Source: SIG299 sp045531955 | GTDB taxonomy: Bacteria > Bacillota > Clostridia > Lachnospirales > Lachnospiraceae | Direction: 5' to 3' | Assembly (NCBI GenBank): GCA_045531955.1 | Contig: JAZSFC010000031.1 | Location: forward strand, 62,001-126,000 | Length of the DNA stretch: 64,000 nucleotides | In this document: one piece after another, positions 17,170 through 25,716 of the stretch | Layout: each line of letters opens with the position of its first letter | Numbering within the stretch: the first letter of the stretch is position 1 | Position numbers and translations under genes: made by a program | The notes under the pieces: generated by a model | Seen by the model: only the letters and a program-made list of their open reading frames with translations | What the model was told of the DNA's origin: nothing | Database searches by the model: none

Positions 17170-17994
17170 ATGCCTACTGTTTTCGAATTAACTGATTTTA
17201 ATGCCCCGGAACTGGACATCTTTGCCCGGTTGAAAGAAAACCAGTTGCAGCACTATTTTGAACCAAGTCCCGGATTGTTTATTGCAGAAAGTCCCAATGT
17301 AATCGAACGTGCTTTGAATGCAGGACACCTTGCTCATTCTATACTTGTAGAAAAGAAAGAACTGGATACTCCTACTGTTCAAAAAGTCATCTCCCGCTGT
17401 GGTAATGTTCCGGTTTATACCGCCCCGTTTGATGTGCTTACCAAGCTGACCGGGTTTCCATTAACCCGCGGTCTCCTCTGTTCTATGTACCGTTCTGTAT
17501 TACCGTCTGTAGAAGAAACATGTAAAAAAGCCCGCCGTATCGCCGTGCTGGAAAATGTCATGAATCCAACCAATGTGGGGGCTATCTTCCGTTCTGCCGC
17601 CGCTCTGGGCATGGATGCGGTACTCCTTACCCCGGGATGCAGTGACCCGCTATACCGCAGAGCCAGCCGTGTCAGCATGGGTACCGTTTTTCAGATCCCG
17701 TGGACGTATTTTGAAAAAAACGGAGCAGAACCTGCAAACTATGTATCCTACCTGAAAGAGCTTGGCTTTACCACCACTGCTATGGCTTTAAAAGAGGATT
17801 CTACCTCTGTAGACAATCCTGTTTTTCAAACCTGCAGCAAATTAGCGGTCATCCTGGGCACCGAAGGCGAAGGTTTATGTGACGAAACCATTACTGCCTG
17901 TGATTATACCGTAATGATTCCAATGGCCCACGGTGTAGATTCCCTAAATGTAGCTGCCGCCAGTGCCGTAGCTTTTTGGACATTAGCAAAATAA
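17170..17994 (+). CDS. SpoU/TrmH-family RNA 2'-O-methyltransferase
   Basis: 274 residues. An N-terminal substrate-binding extension is followed by a SPOUT domain with the three SpoU motifs: NPTNVGAIFRSAAALG, ILGTEGEGL and IPMAHGVDSLNVAAASAVAFW. It methylates a ribose 2'-OH in rRNA or tRNA with SAM; the target cannot be told from sequence. The start follows AAAGGAGTC. The gene ends inside the lower stem of a structured hairpin that separates it from the convergent ygiQ. Confidence 0.9.
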   Translation: MPTVFELTDFNAPELDIFARLKENQLQHYFEPSPGLFIAESPNVIERALNAGHLAHSILVEKKELDTPTVQKVISRCGNVPVYTAPFDVLTKLTGFPLTRGLLCSMYRSVLPSVEETCKKARRIAVLENVMNPTNVGAIFRSAAALGMDAVLLTPGCSDPLYRRASRVSMGTVFQIPWTYFEKNGAEPANYVSYLKELGFTTTAMALKEDSTSVDNPVFQTCSKLAVILGTEGEGLCDETITACDYTVMIPMAHGVDSLNVAAASAVAFWTLAK

Positions 17995-18044
17995 TACCCA
18001 CTTCAGAACCGCTTACGCTGACGTTCTGTTCGTGGGTATATTTT
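17994..18044 (+). terminator. Structured convergent-junction hairpin, copy C
   Basis: Lower stem ATACCCAC/GTGGGTAT (17994-18001 / 18032-18039), internal loop TT opposite TTC, upper stem CAGAAC/GTTCTG, apical loop CGCTTACGCTGAC, then ATTTTGC. Its internal loop and apical loop match the hairpins at 31778-31856 and 60408-60568, while the stems differ by compensating changes. It probably ends transcription of the SpoU gene. Confidence 0.75.
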
Positions 18045-18061
18045 GCACAACTATTTTATGG

Positions 18062-20050
18062 TCACTTTTTCTTGTGTACGTTTCTTATTGTCTTTTTCTT
18101 TCTCGGTGCCTCAGCTTTCTTACTTCCTGTTGCACTCTTACTGTAAGTGCCTGCTTTGCTGTTTCCGGACTTACCGTTCTTTCCGACCGCTTTTCCCTGA
18201 CCGTAACGGCTGTTATTACCACCGCCATTACTCTGTCCGCCATAGCCGCCTTTTCCGTCCTTCGGACGGATCAGACACCGTTTTTCATAACCGATTAAAT
18301 CTTCTCTTCCTGCAAGCTTTAATGCCTCTAAAACCAAATCGTAATTCTTTGGATTTCTATACTGAATTAAGGCTCTCTGCATTGCCTTTTCATGAGGAGA
18401 CTTTGGTGTATATACCTCCTTCATCGTACGTGGATCCAATCCGGTATAATACATACAGGTAGAAATGGTGGATGGTGTAGGATAAAAATCCTGCACCTGC
18501 TCCGGCATATAGCCAAGGTCACGCAGATATTCTGCCAGTTTTACTGCCTCTTTAATGGTAGAACCCGGATGAGAGGACATTAAATACGGCACCACATACT
18601 GCTCTTTTCCAAGCTTTGCATTGGTCTGCTTATATTTCTTTATAAATGCCTCATAGACGGAGTTTTCCGGTTTACCCATCATACTAAGTACTGCATCGCA
18701 AACATGCTCCGGTGCAACCTTTAACTGACCGCTGATGTGATGCTCGCAAAGCTCCTTAAAGAAGGTGTCATCCTTATCTGCCATCAGATAATCAAACCGG
18801 ATACCGGACCGGATAAACACTTTTTTCACCTTCGGAAGCTCTCTGAGCTTACGGAGCAGTTTTAAGTAGTCGGAATGGTCTACTTCCATATTCGGACATG
18901 GTTTCGGGAACAGGCACTGCTTATTCGGGCAGACCCCCTTAGTTAATTGCTTTTTGCAGGCCGGTGCCCGGAAGTTTGCCGTCGGACCTCCCACATCATT
19001 GATATATCCCTTAAAGTCCGGATCCCACTGGAAGGCCTTTGCCTCTTCCAAGATGGATTCATGACTTCTGGTCTGAATAATTCTTCCCTGATGGAATGTC
19101 AATGCACAAAAGCTGCAACCGCCAAAACAGCCACGGTTGCTGACCAGACTGAACTTCAGTTCCTGAATAATCGGAATACCGCCCTTTTCTTCATAGCTCG
19201 GGTGATAATTTCTCATATACGGAAGTGCATAAATCCGGTCCATTTCCGCCTGGGTTAACGGTTTTGCCGGCGGATTCTGCACCACATACTCATTATCGGC
19301 GTATTTTTCCACCAGACGCTTTCCGGAAAACGGGTCCGTATTACAATACTGGGTATAAAAGCTCTGTGCAAAGGTCTTTTTGTCCGCCAGAATTTCCGGA
19401 AAGGACGGAAGTTCCAATGCATCATACACCGACTCCAAAGAATTTGTTTTATATACCGTACCGTTAATAAAGGTAATATCCTTAACATTCAAACCACTGT
19501 TTAAAGCATCCGCAATTTCTACGATAGATTTTTCGCCCATACCATAGGAAATCAGGTCTGCCTGGGAATCTAAAAGAATTGAGCGCTTTACTTTATCACT
19601 CCAGTAGTCATAATGGCCAAGACGACGCAGGGAAGCTTCAATTCCGCCAATAATAATCGGCATCTGCTTATAGACCTTACGAATTAAATTACTATATACA
19701 ATTGTCGCACGGTCCGGACGTTTTCCAATCTCGCCCCCCGGTGTGTAAGCATCATTCTGACGACGCTTTTTCGCCACCGTGTAATGGTTTACCATGGTGT
19801 CCATATTTCCGCCGGAAACAAGGAAACCAAGACGAGGCGTACCTAAAACAGTAATACTCGTTTCATCTTTCCAATCCGGCTGGGAAATAATTCCCACCTT
19901 GTACCCGTGGCTTTCCAGCACCCGGCTGATAATGGCCGGTCCAAAGGAAGTATGGTCTACATATGCATCACCGATGACATAGACAAAATCACACTGATCC
20001 CATCCTCGCTTTTCCATATCTGCTTTGCATATCGGTAAAAAGTCTTTCAT
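18062..20050 (-). CDS. ygiQ: YgiQ-family radical SAM protein
   Basis: 662 residues from the ATG at 20050. An upstream in-frame extension belongs to the repeated leader. It has an N-terminal cobalamin-like/UPF0313 domain, then the radical SAM cluster motif CFGGCSFC (CxxxCxxC), and a basic, Gly/Asn/Lys-rich tail after about residue 590 that looks like an RNA-binding extension. The reaction is not known for the family. The gene follows the MATE gene by only the 59-nt leader element, and the SD GGGAG lies within that element. Confidence 0.87.
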   Translation of the reverse strand: MKDFLPICKADMEKRGWDQCDFVYVIGDAYVDHTSFGPAIISRVLESHGYKVGIISQPDWKDETSITVLGTPRLGFLVSGGNMDTMVNHYTVAKKRRQNDAYTPGGEIGKRPDRATIVYSNLIRKVYKQMPIIIGGIEASLRRLGHYDYWSDKVKRSILLDSQADLISYGMGEKSIVEIADALNSGLNVKDITFINGTVYKTNSLESVYDALELPSFPEILADKKTFAQSFYTQYCNTDPFSGKRLVEKYADNEYVVQNPPAKPLTQAEMDRIYALPYMRNYHPSYEEKGGIPIIQELKFSLVSNRGCFGGCSFCALTFHQGRIIQTRSHESILEEAKAFQWDPDFKGYINDVGGPTANFRAPACKKQLTKGVCPNKQCLFPKPCPNMEVDHSDYLKLLRKLRELPKVKKVFIRSGIRFDYLMADKDDTFFKELCEHHISGQLKVAPEHVCDAVLSMMGKPENSVYEAFIKKYKQTNAKLGKEQYVVPYLMSSHPGSTIKEAVKLAEYLRDLGYMPEQVQDFYPTPSTISTCMYYTGLDPRTMKEVYTPKSPHEKAMQRALIQYRNPKNYDLVLEALKLAGREDLIGYEKRCLIRPKDGKGGYGGQSNGGGNNSRYGQGKAVGKNGKSGNSKAGTYSKSATGSKKAEAPRKKKTIRNVHKKK

Positions 20051-20109
20051 ACAATTCTCCCTCGTTTTGCGAAGCAAAATGCCCGCCCGCTTATGCGGGC
20101 AGAGAATTT
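20048..20109 (-). promoter_or_regulatory. Repeated structured 5' leader, copy 1 (ygiQ)
   Basis: This fills the whole gap between the MATE stop and the ygiQ start. On the minus strand: AATTCTC, hairpin GCCCGC-ATAA-GCGGGC, hairpin TTTTGC-TTC-GCAAAA, then GAGGGAGAATT and GTATG. AATTCTC pairs with GAGAATT to close a three-way structure that covers half of the SD. A second copy upstream of nusB (48206-48267) differs at only three positions, all in unpaired or loop sites. The first hairpin can also pair in a second register (TGCCCGC/GCGGGCA). Confidence 0.75.
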
Positions 20110-21507
20110 TTACTCCTTGTTTTCTACAATGTTATTGAGCCAGATTCCCTTCTTTAAAAGAATAAAGCCCACGATACTCTTAATTACTTCAATTCCCTGA
20201 CAAAGGGCATAAACCACTTCAATCCGCCAGTCGGTAAAGCGGCTGATGACAAAAGCAAACGGAATGGAAACAGCCCACATGAAACCACTGTCAAACAAGA
20301 AAGTGATAATTGTTTTTCCTCCGGAACGGAGGGTAAAATAGGCAGCATGTAAAAAGGCATGCTGCGGCATAAACAATGCCGCTATAATGATAAAGTTTTT
20401 CGCATATTCCTTTACATCCGCTTCCGTATTGTAAAGCTCTGGAAATAGTGGCGCCAATATAATAACAATGACCGCTATCACAAGACAGCTTGCTACAGAA
20501 AAAGCAATCAGTTTACGGTCGGTATCTTTCGCCTCTTCCATTTTACCTGCACCGAGAAGCTTACCCACCACAATGGCCACGGAATTACCGAGCGCCATAA
20601 AGGTTATATTAAACAAATTGATAATGGTGTTGGAAATATTCATGCCTGCCACAACACCAAGTCCACGGACGGAATAGCATTGTAAAAGCATTGCCATACC
20701 AAGAGACCAAAGGGCTTCGTTAATAAGCAGCGGTGTGCCCTTCTTAATGATACGCTTCATTAAATCTCCCGGAATCATTAAGCTCTTATAAACACCGACA
20801 ATATATGGATTCTTTTCCTTATGGCGATGCGTCCACCATACCACAATCAGGCATTCTACAAATCGGGAAGTTACTGTTGCAATTGCCGCACCTACTACCC
20901 CAAGGGCAGGCGCACCGAAGTTACCAAGAATTAACGTGTAGTTCAGTACTAAATTTACCAGCACTGCTGCAATACCTGCCACCATAGGAAGTATCGCTTC
21001 ACTAACCTCACGTAATGTACTGGCATAAATTTGAACCACTACAAACGGTAAAAATCCCACCAGCATAATCTGTAAATATTCCATGGCATATTGTAATGTT
21101 TCTGCATTCGCCACAGCAGAATTACTTTCGTCCAAATATAAAGAAATCAGCGGCTCTCCGTACATGGAAAAAATTACTGAACCAATGGCAGTAATTACAA
21201 AGCCTGTTACCAGTTTGAAGCGGAATACATAGCGCAAACCATCATTATTTCCCTGTCCGAAAAACTGAGCACCGAAAATGCCTGCACCGGACATACCGCC
21301 AAAAATACAAAGATTGTATACAAAAATCAACTGATTGGCAATGGCAACACCGGACATCTGATTCGTTCCGACCTGTCCCACCATAATATTATCCAATAAA
21401 CTCACAAAATTGGTAATACCGTTTTGCACCATAATCGGTACTGCAATCAGTAATACCATTTTATAAAACTTCTTATCACCGATATACTTCTTAAAAAACT
21501 GTTTCAT
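20110..21507 (-). CDS. MATE-family efflux transporter
   Basis: 465 residues, about 12 membrane segments in two MatE halves (N-terminal VPIMVQNGITNFVSLLDNIMVGQVG; second half from about residue 240). MATE proteins export cationic drugs or metabolites in exchange for Na+ or H+; the substrate is unknown. The ATG at 21507 follows GGAGAG; an in-frame ATG at 21519 contains that SD and is less likely. The downstream ygiQ starts after the repeated leader, so the two may share a transcript. Confidence 0.9.
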   Translation of the reverse strand: MKQFFKKYIGDKKFYKMVLLIAVPIMVQNGITNFVSLLDNIMVGQVGTNQMSGVAIANQLIFVYNLCIFGGMSGAGIFGAQFFGQGNNDGLRYVFRFKLVTGFVITAIGSVIFSMYGEPLISLYLDESNSAVANAETLQYAMEYLQIMLVGFLPFVVVQIYASTLREVSEAILPMVAGIAAVLVNLVLNYTLILGNFGAPALGVVGAAIATVTSRFVECLIVVWWTHRHKEKNPYIVGVYKSLMIPGDLMKRIIKKGTPLLINEALWSLGMAMLLQCYSVRGLGVVAGMNISNTIINLFNITFMALGNSVAIVVGKLLGAGKMEEAKDTDRKLIAFSVASCLVIAVIVIILAPLFPELYNTEADVKEYAKNFIIIAALFMPQHAFLHAAYFTLRSGGKTIITFLFDSGFMWAVSIPFAFVISRFTDWRIEVVYALCQGIEVIKSIVGFILLKKGIWLNNIVENKE

Positions 21508-21666
21508 GACACTCTCCATCTCTTTTCCGTCAGTTAAACTTCCAGCCTTCTATTATTAAAATACCCTGTTTCTGTAACTCTATGTAGTATTTCTTTTAAA
21601 AGGCAGAAGTCAATAAATTATTATACAATGAAATTGGTACTGTTTCAATTAAAACTTTTTCTTTTT

Positions 21667-21730
21667 CACTTTAAAGTGCAACGCTTTAAAGCAATCCAGT
21701 ATTGACAAACAAAAATCAATGTCTTAAAAT
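21667..21730 (+). promoter_or_regulatory. tyrA promoter with two upstream palindromes
   Basis: -35 TTGACA (21702-21707), 17-bp spacer, -10 TAAAAT (21725-21730). Just upstream lie the perfect palindromes CACTTTAAAGTG (21667-21678) and GCTTTAAAGC (21683-21692), sharing a CTTTAAAG core 15 bp apart, which looks like a double operator. The remaining gap back to the MATE gene (21520-21666) shows nothing else clear. Confidence 0.6.
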
Positions 21731-21770
21731 ACATTCAGATGAAAACATATTTGAAAGGAGCAATCGTTCC

Positions 21771-22880
21771 ATGTCAGCAACACATTTTGGATTTATCGGC
21801 TTCGGGTTAATCGGAGGTTCCATTGCCCGTGCCTTAAAAGCATTTATTAGTGTTACACCTACTTTAACCGCTTTCCAGTACGGTGAAACTCCATCCCGTT
21901 CTCTTCTCCTCGCAAAAGAAGACGGTGTGCTTGATACCATTACAACAGACCTTACTGATTTTGCCTCTTGTAATATAATATTTCTTTGTGCTCCGGTACA
22001 AAAAAACATTGAATATCTTACAAAGCTAAAGGATATCATATCTCCTGAATGTCTGCTTACTGATGTCGGCAGTGTAAAAGGAAATATCCATGATAAAATC
22101 ACGGAACTCGGCTTAGACCACTGTTTTATCGGCGGACATCCAATGACCGGTTCCGAAAAAACAGGCTATGAGCATTCCAGCACTCTTTTACTGGAAAATG
22201 CTTACTATATTTTAACCCCTACTGCCCGCAGTAAAACTGAAGATTTGGACTTTTATACTTCTCTGGTAAAAACTATGGGGGCAATTCCAATTGTCCTTGC
22301 CCCGTCAGAGCACGACAAAATCACGGCAGCCATCAGCCATGTGCCCCACATTATCGCTGCCCAGCTGGTTAACTTAATCCAAAACTCCGGTTCCCTGGAG
22401 CCTAAAATGCGTCAACTCGCAGCAGGCGGTTTTAAAGACATTACCCGCATTGCTTCTTCTTCACCGGAAATTTGGGAAAACATCTGCCTGTCCAACAAAG
22501 AAAGCATCTGCGAGATGCTGACTAAATATCAGGATTCTTTAGAGGATGCCAAACGCATGATTCTTTCCGGAGAAAAAGACAACCTGTATCAGATGTTTGA
22601 TACTGCCGGAAACTACCGCAGTTCTATTCCTGCCAATTCCAAAGGCGCTTTACTGTCCACTTTTGAATTATTTGTAGACATCAAAGACGAAACCGGTGCT
22701 CTGGCTCTTTTGGCAACCCTTCTCTCCCTGCATGGTATCAGTATTAAAAATATCGGCATTATCCACAATCGTGAATTTGAGCAGGGCGTTTTACGTATCG
22801 AATTCTATGATAAAAATGCCGTTGCAAAAGCAACAAAGGTCCTTGATACCAATGGTTACCATATTTATATCAGAAAGTAG
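21771..22880 (+). CDS. tyrA: Prephenate dehydrogenase with C-terminal ACT domain
   Basis: 369 residues. N-terminal Rossmann fold (FGFIGFGLIGGSIARAL), a catalytic His in GGHPMTGSEKTGYEHS, all-helical dimerisation domain, and a C-terminal ACT domain (about 295-369, VDIKDETGALALLATLLS) typical of tyrosine feedback control. It oxidatively decarboxylates prephenate to 4-hydroxyphenylpyruvate in tyrosine synthesis. The ATG at 21771 follows AAGGAG; the open frame extends upstream into the promoter, which rules out the earlier start. It is a single-gene unit, with no other aromatic gene adjacent; aroE is far away at 59644. Confidence 0.93.
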   Translation: MSATHFGFIGFGLIGGSIARALKAFISVTPTLTAFQYGETPSRSLLLAKEDGVLDTITTDLTDFASCNIIFLCAPVQKNIEYLTKLKDIISPECLLTDVGSVKGNIHDKITELGLDHCFIGGHPMTGSEKTGYEHSSTLLLENAYYILTPTARSKTEDLDFYTSLVKTMGAIPIVLAPSEHDKITAAISHVPHIIAAQLVNLIQNSGSLEPKMRQLAAGGFKDITRIASSSPEIWENICLSNKESICEMLTKYQDSLEDAKRMILSGEKDNLYQMFDTAGNYRSSIPANSKGALLSTFELFVDIKDETGALALLATLLSLHGISIKNIGIIHNREFEQGVLRIEFYDKNAVAKATKVLDTNGYHIYIRK

Positions 22881-22895
22881 AAAAAACATTGTATA

Positions 22896-22933
22896 AAATA
22901 GCAAAAAATGAGGATTGAATAGCTATTTTTTTG
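22896..22933 (+). terminator. Weak terminator after tyrA
   Basis: 7-bp stem AAATAGC/GCTATTT (22896-22902 / 22922-22928) with a 19-nt loop and a following T run. Structure is modest, but its position 16 nt after the stop codon fits. Confidence 0.4.
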
Positions 22934-23032
22934 TAGAATTCCCCCAATATGTGCGATACACTTATATCACGGTGTAATACTTTACAACAACAAAGTGCAC
23001 CAAAAATAAAACATATTGAGGAGGAAGAAGAT

Positions 23033-24304
23033 ATGAAAAAATTCATTCTTCGTGTATTGGCAGTTCTTATGGTAGCTGCTATGATGGTACCTTCCATGGG
23101 TAATGTTACTACAGCACTGGCTGATGAGGCAGTTACTCTGGATCTTACACAAAAGGGTTTAATCGTTGGTGAAGCACCAACAGATAATGCTGACGGTTCC
23201 GTTTCTTTTACCGGTGGTGTTACTATGAAGGCCACATTCCCACTTCCTACACCATTAGCAGCAGGCGAAAGCGTTAAGGTTAATGCAACAATTAAGTTTA
23301 ACTCTGCTGATGACGCAGGCGTTCGTTTTTACCTTGTTAACGGCGTTGACGTTAATATTGCTACAGAAATCGCAACAGTTGCCAATGACGGCAGCGGCGT
23401 TGTTGAAGCAACCTTTACTTTAACAGCAGCTTCCGATGCAACCGAAATTTTATTTGCAAGCTCCGGTTACGGTGTGTACATGAATGATATCACTCTTCTT
23501 GACATCACTTTAGGTGACAAGCCTGCAGAAACTCCTGCAGCAACAGGCGACCTCTATGATGTTAACCTTGCAGAAAGAGTATTCGTAAGCGGTCTTGCTC
23601 CTGCAGACAATGCTGACGGTTCCATTACTTTCAGTGGCAGAACTTCCATGAAGGCTTCCTTTGCTCTTCCTGAAGTTTTAGCAGCAGGCGAAAGCGTAAC
23701 CGTTAATGTATCCGTTAAGTTTGATTCTGCTGAGGACAATGGCATCCGTTTCTACCTCATTGCAAATGGAACTGACGTTAATACCGCATCCGGAATCGAA
23801 GCAATCGCAAATGAAAATACCGGTGCTGTTGTTGAAAAGACTTTCAAGTTAACTGCAGCTTCCGATTCTACAGAACTTTTATTAGCAAGCTCTGCATATG
23901 GTACATATATTGACAATGTTACCGTTTTAGATATCACATTAGGTGACAAGCCTTTGGTTGAAGAACCAAAGGAAGAGCCTAAGAATGACAAGCCTATTGA
24001 AGTTACCGGTGATGAATATGTAGTTCAGGCTGGCGATACTCTTTCCGAAATTGCACAGGCTTGCGGTCTTGCTGTTAAGGAATTAGCAGAGGCTAACAAT
24101 ATTGCAAATCCTGATTTAATCAGAAAGGGCGCTAAGTTAGTAATTCCTACTGTTGATACAGCAACAAGACATATCGTTAAATCCGGTGATACTCTTTCCC
24201 AGATTGCTAAGAAGTACGGTTATACTGTAGCTGAACTTGTTACTGCAAATAATATCGCAAATGCAGATTTAATTCAGATTGGTCAGCTTATTGTTTTACC
24301 ATAA
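23033..24304 (+). CDS. Secreted protein with two duplicated beta domains and two LysM domains
   Basis: 423 residues. The ATG at 23033 has AGGAGG 8 nt upstream; an upstream in-frame extension is non-coding. Signal peptide about 1-30 (cleavage after TTALA), then two clearly duplicated domains of about 130 residues (about 33-163 and 175-305), each containing a DNADGS, LAAGESV, F.SA.D.G.RFYL and L..TLGDKP pattern that recalls carbohydrate-binding beta-sandwiches. A Pro/Glu/Lys linker leads to two LysM domains (about 328-373 and 379-423) that should hold the protein to peptidoglycan. Codon use is strongly biased to GTT, GCA, ACA and AAG, unlike the neighbours, which suggests high expression. The ligand of the duplicated domains is unknown. 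Confidence 0.85.
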   Translation: MKKFILRVLAVLMVAAMMVPSMGNVTTALADEAVTLDLTQKGLIVGEAPTDNADGSVSFTGGVTMKATFPLPTPLAAGESVKVNATIKFNSADDAGVRFYLVNGVDVNIATEIATVANDGSGVVEATFTLTAASDATEILFASSGYGVYMNDITLLDITLGDKPAETPAATGDLYDVNLAERVFVSGLAPADNADGSITFSGRTSMKASFALPEVLAAGESVTVNVSVKFDSAEDNGIRFYLIANGTDVNTASGIEAIANENTGAVVEKTFKLTAASDSTELLLASSAYGTYIDNVTVLDITLGDKPLVEEPKEEPKNDKPIEVTGDEYVVQAGDTLSEIAQACGLAVKELAEANNIANPDLIRKGAKLVIPTVDTATRHIVKSGDTLSQIAKKYGYTVAELVTANNIANADLIQIGQLIVLP

Positions 24305-24328
24305 ATAATTACATAGCATAATAAAATT

Positions 24329-24363
24329 GGGGTGTGGATACTACTATCCACACCCCGTTTTTT
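24329..24363 (+). terminator. Strong terminator after the LysM protein
   Basis: Perfect 12-bp stem GGGGTGTGGATA/TATCCACACCCC (24329-24340 / 24345-24356), loop CTAC, then GTTTTTT. Confidence 0.95.
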
Positions 24364-24374
24364 GTAGTTATACA

Positions 24375-24641
24375 TTATTTTTCCAAATAATTTTGCACCT
24401 TTTTGGCAGCCTTCAGCATTTCCTTCGGATGCTCCTCCGCCATATCATATAACTGTTCCAGCAAATCACGATGAATATCTTCTTTGTCTTCCGCTTCTGC
24501 ATCTTCCTCCAAAAACACACGGTATAACATACAAATATCTTCTAAGGTCAAATCGTCATAATTTACTTCTAAATAATCGGTGATGGTATTGATATCCTCC
24601 TGCACAAATTCCATCATTTCTTCATACTGTTCTCTTGTCAT
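24375..24641 (-). CDS. Small acidic helical protein, unknown
   Basis: 88 residues, very acidic, mostly helix-forming (Glu, Leu, Asp, Met), no membrane segment. It starts 19 nt after queA ends on the same strand, with GGAGGA in its leader, so it is co-transcribed with queA and the SpoIID/LytB gene. I do not recognise a family and see no motif that suggests a role. Confidence 0.75.
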   Translation of the reverse strand: MTREQYEEMMEFVQEDINTITDYLEVNYDDLTLEDICMLYRVFLEEDAEAEDKEDIHRDLLEQLYDMAEEHPKEMLKAAKKVQNYLEK

Positions 24642-24660
24642 AGAAAAGTCCTCCCACTGA

Positions 24661-25716
24661 TTAAATTAAGAGCATGGCGTCCCCAAAGCTAAAAAATCTG
24701 TAACGCTCCTGTACCGCTTCATTATATGCAGCTAATACATTTTCTCTTCCTGCTAATGCCGAAACCAGCATTAAAAGTGTAGATTCCGGTAAATGGAAAT
24801 TTGTAATTAAACCATCCAACACCTTAAACTGATATCCCGGATAAATAAATATACTGGTGTCATCTTCTTTTGCCTGTACAAAACCATTTTCATCCGCCGC
24901 AGACTCTACGGTACGACAGCTGGTGGTGCCTACGCAGATTACTCTTCCGCCGTTCTTCTTTGCATCATTAATTTTTTTAGCTTCTTCCGGAAGCACCTGA
25001 TACGTTTCCGTATGCATATGATGATCCAGAATATTTTCTTCCTTTACCGGCCGGAACGTCCCAAGTCCCACATGCAGAGTTACATTGGCAATGGTGATTC
25101 CGCGCTTTTCTACCTCTTCCAAAAGTTCTTTGGTAAAATGCAGACCGGCAGTCGGTGCCGCTGCAGACCCTTCATGCTTTGCATACACGGTCTGATATCT
25201 GTTTTTATCCTGCAATTTATGGGTGATGTACGGAGGTAACGGCATCTGTCCAAGTTTATCCAAAATTTCCTCAAAGATGCCCTCATAGTGGAACTGTACC
25301 AGACGGTTGCCTTCCTCTACAATATCCAATACCTCTGCAGTAAGTAATCCATCTCCAAACTGTATCTTTGTACCCGGCTTTGCCTTTTTGCCCGGTTTTA
25401 CTAAGGTTTCCCAAATGTCATTTTCCCTTCTCTTGAGTAAAAGAAGTTCTATTTGCGCACCTTTTGTCTCCGTTCCGTTACCTGCGCCTTCCGGTAAAAT
25501 TCTTTCACCGATTAATCGCGCCGGAATTACCTTGGTATTATTGATTACCAGACAGTCTCCTTCCCTCAAATAATCCAAAATATTGGTAAAGGTCAGATGC
25601 TTTGTCGCACCGGTTTCTTTATCCAAAACTAAAAGTCTGGAAGAAGAACGGTCTTCCAAAGGATCCTGGGCAATCAGTTCTTCCGGTAAATCAAAATAAA
25701 AATCCTGTTTTTTCAT
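24661..25716 (-). CDS. queA: S-adenosylmethionine:tRNA ribosyltransferase-isomerase
   Basis: 351 residues, the normal QueA length. N-terminal FDLPEELIAQDPLEDRSSSRLLVLD, central SAAPTAGLHFT and C-terminal FHLPESTLLMLVSALAG are family signatures. It transfers ribose from SAM to preQ1 in tRNA to make epoxyqueuosine. The start overlaps the stop of the SpoIID/LytB gene by 4 nt, so translation is coupled. No tgt gene or preQ1 riboswitch is visible nearby. Confidence 0.95.
   Translation of the reverse strand: MKKQDFYFDLPEELIAQDPLEDRSSSRLLVLDKETGATKHLTFTNILDYLREGDCLVINNTKVIPARLIGERILPEGAGNGTETKGAQIELLLLKRRENDIWETLVKPGKKAKPGTKIQFGDGLLTAEVLDIVEEGNRLVQFHYEGIFEEILDKLGQMPLPPYITHKLQDKNRYQTVYAKHEGSAAAPTAGLHFTKELLEEVEKRGITIANVTLHVGLGTFRPVKEENILDHHMHTETYQVLPEEAKKINDAKKNGGRVICVGTTSCRTVESAADENGFVQAKEDDTSIFIYPGYQFKVLDGLITNFHLPESTLLMLVSALAGRENVLAAYNEAVQERYRFFSFGDAMLLI

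Noticed and set aside
21702..21770. Longer tyrA start upstream of 21771
   Set aside because: That stretch contains the tyrA promoter itself (its first codon is the -35 TTGACA), and the SD AAGGAG points to 21771.
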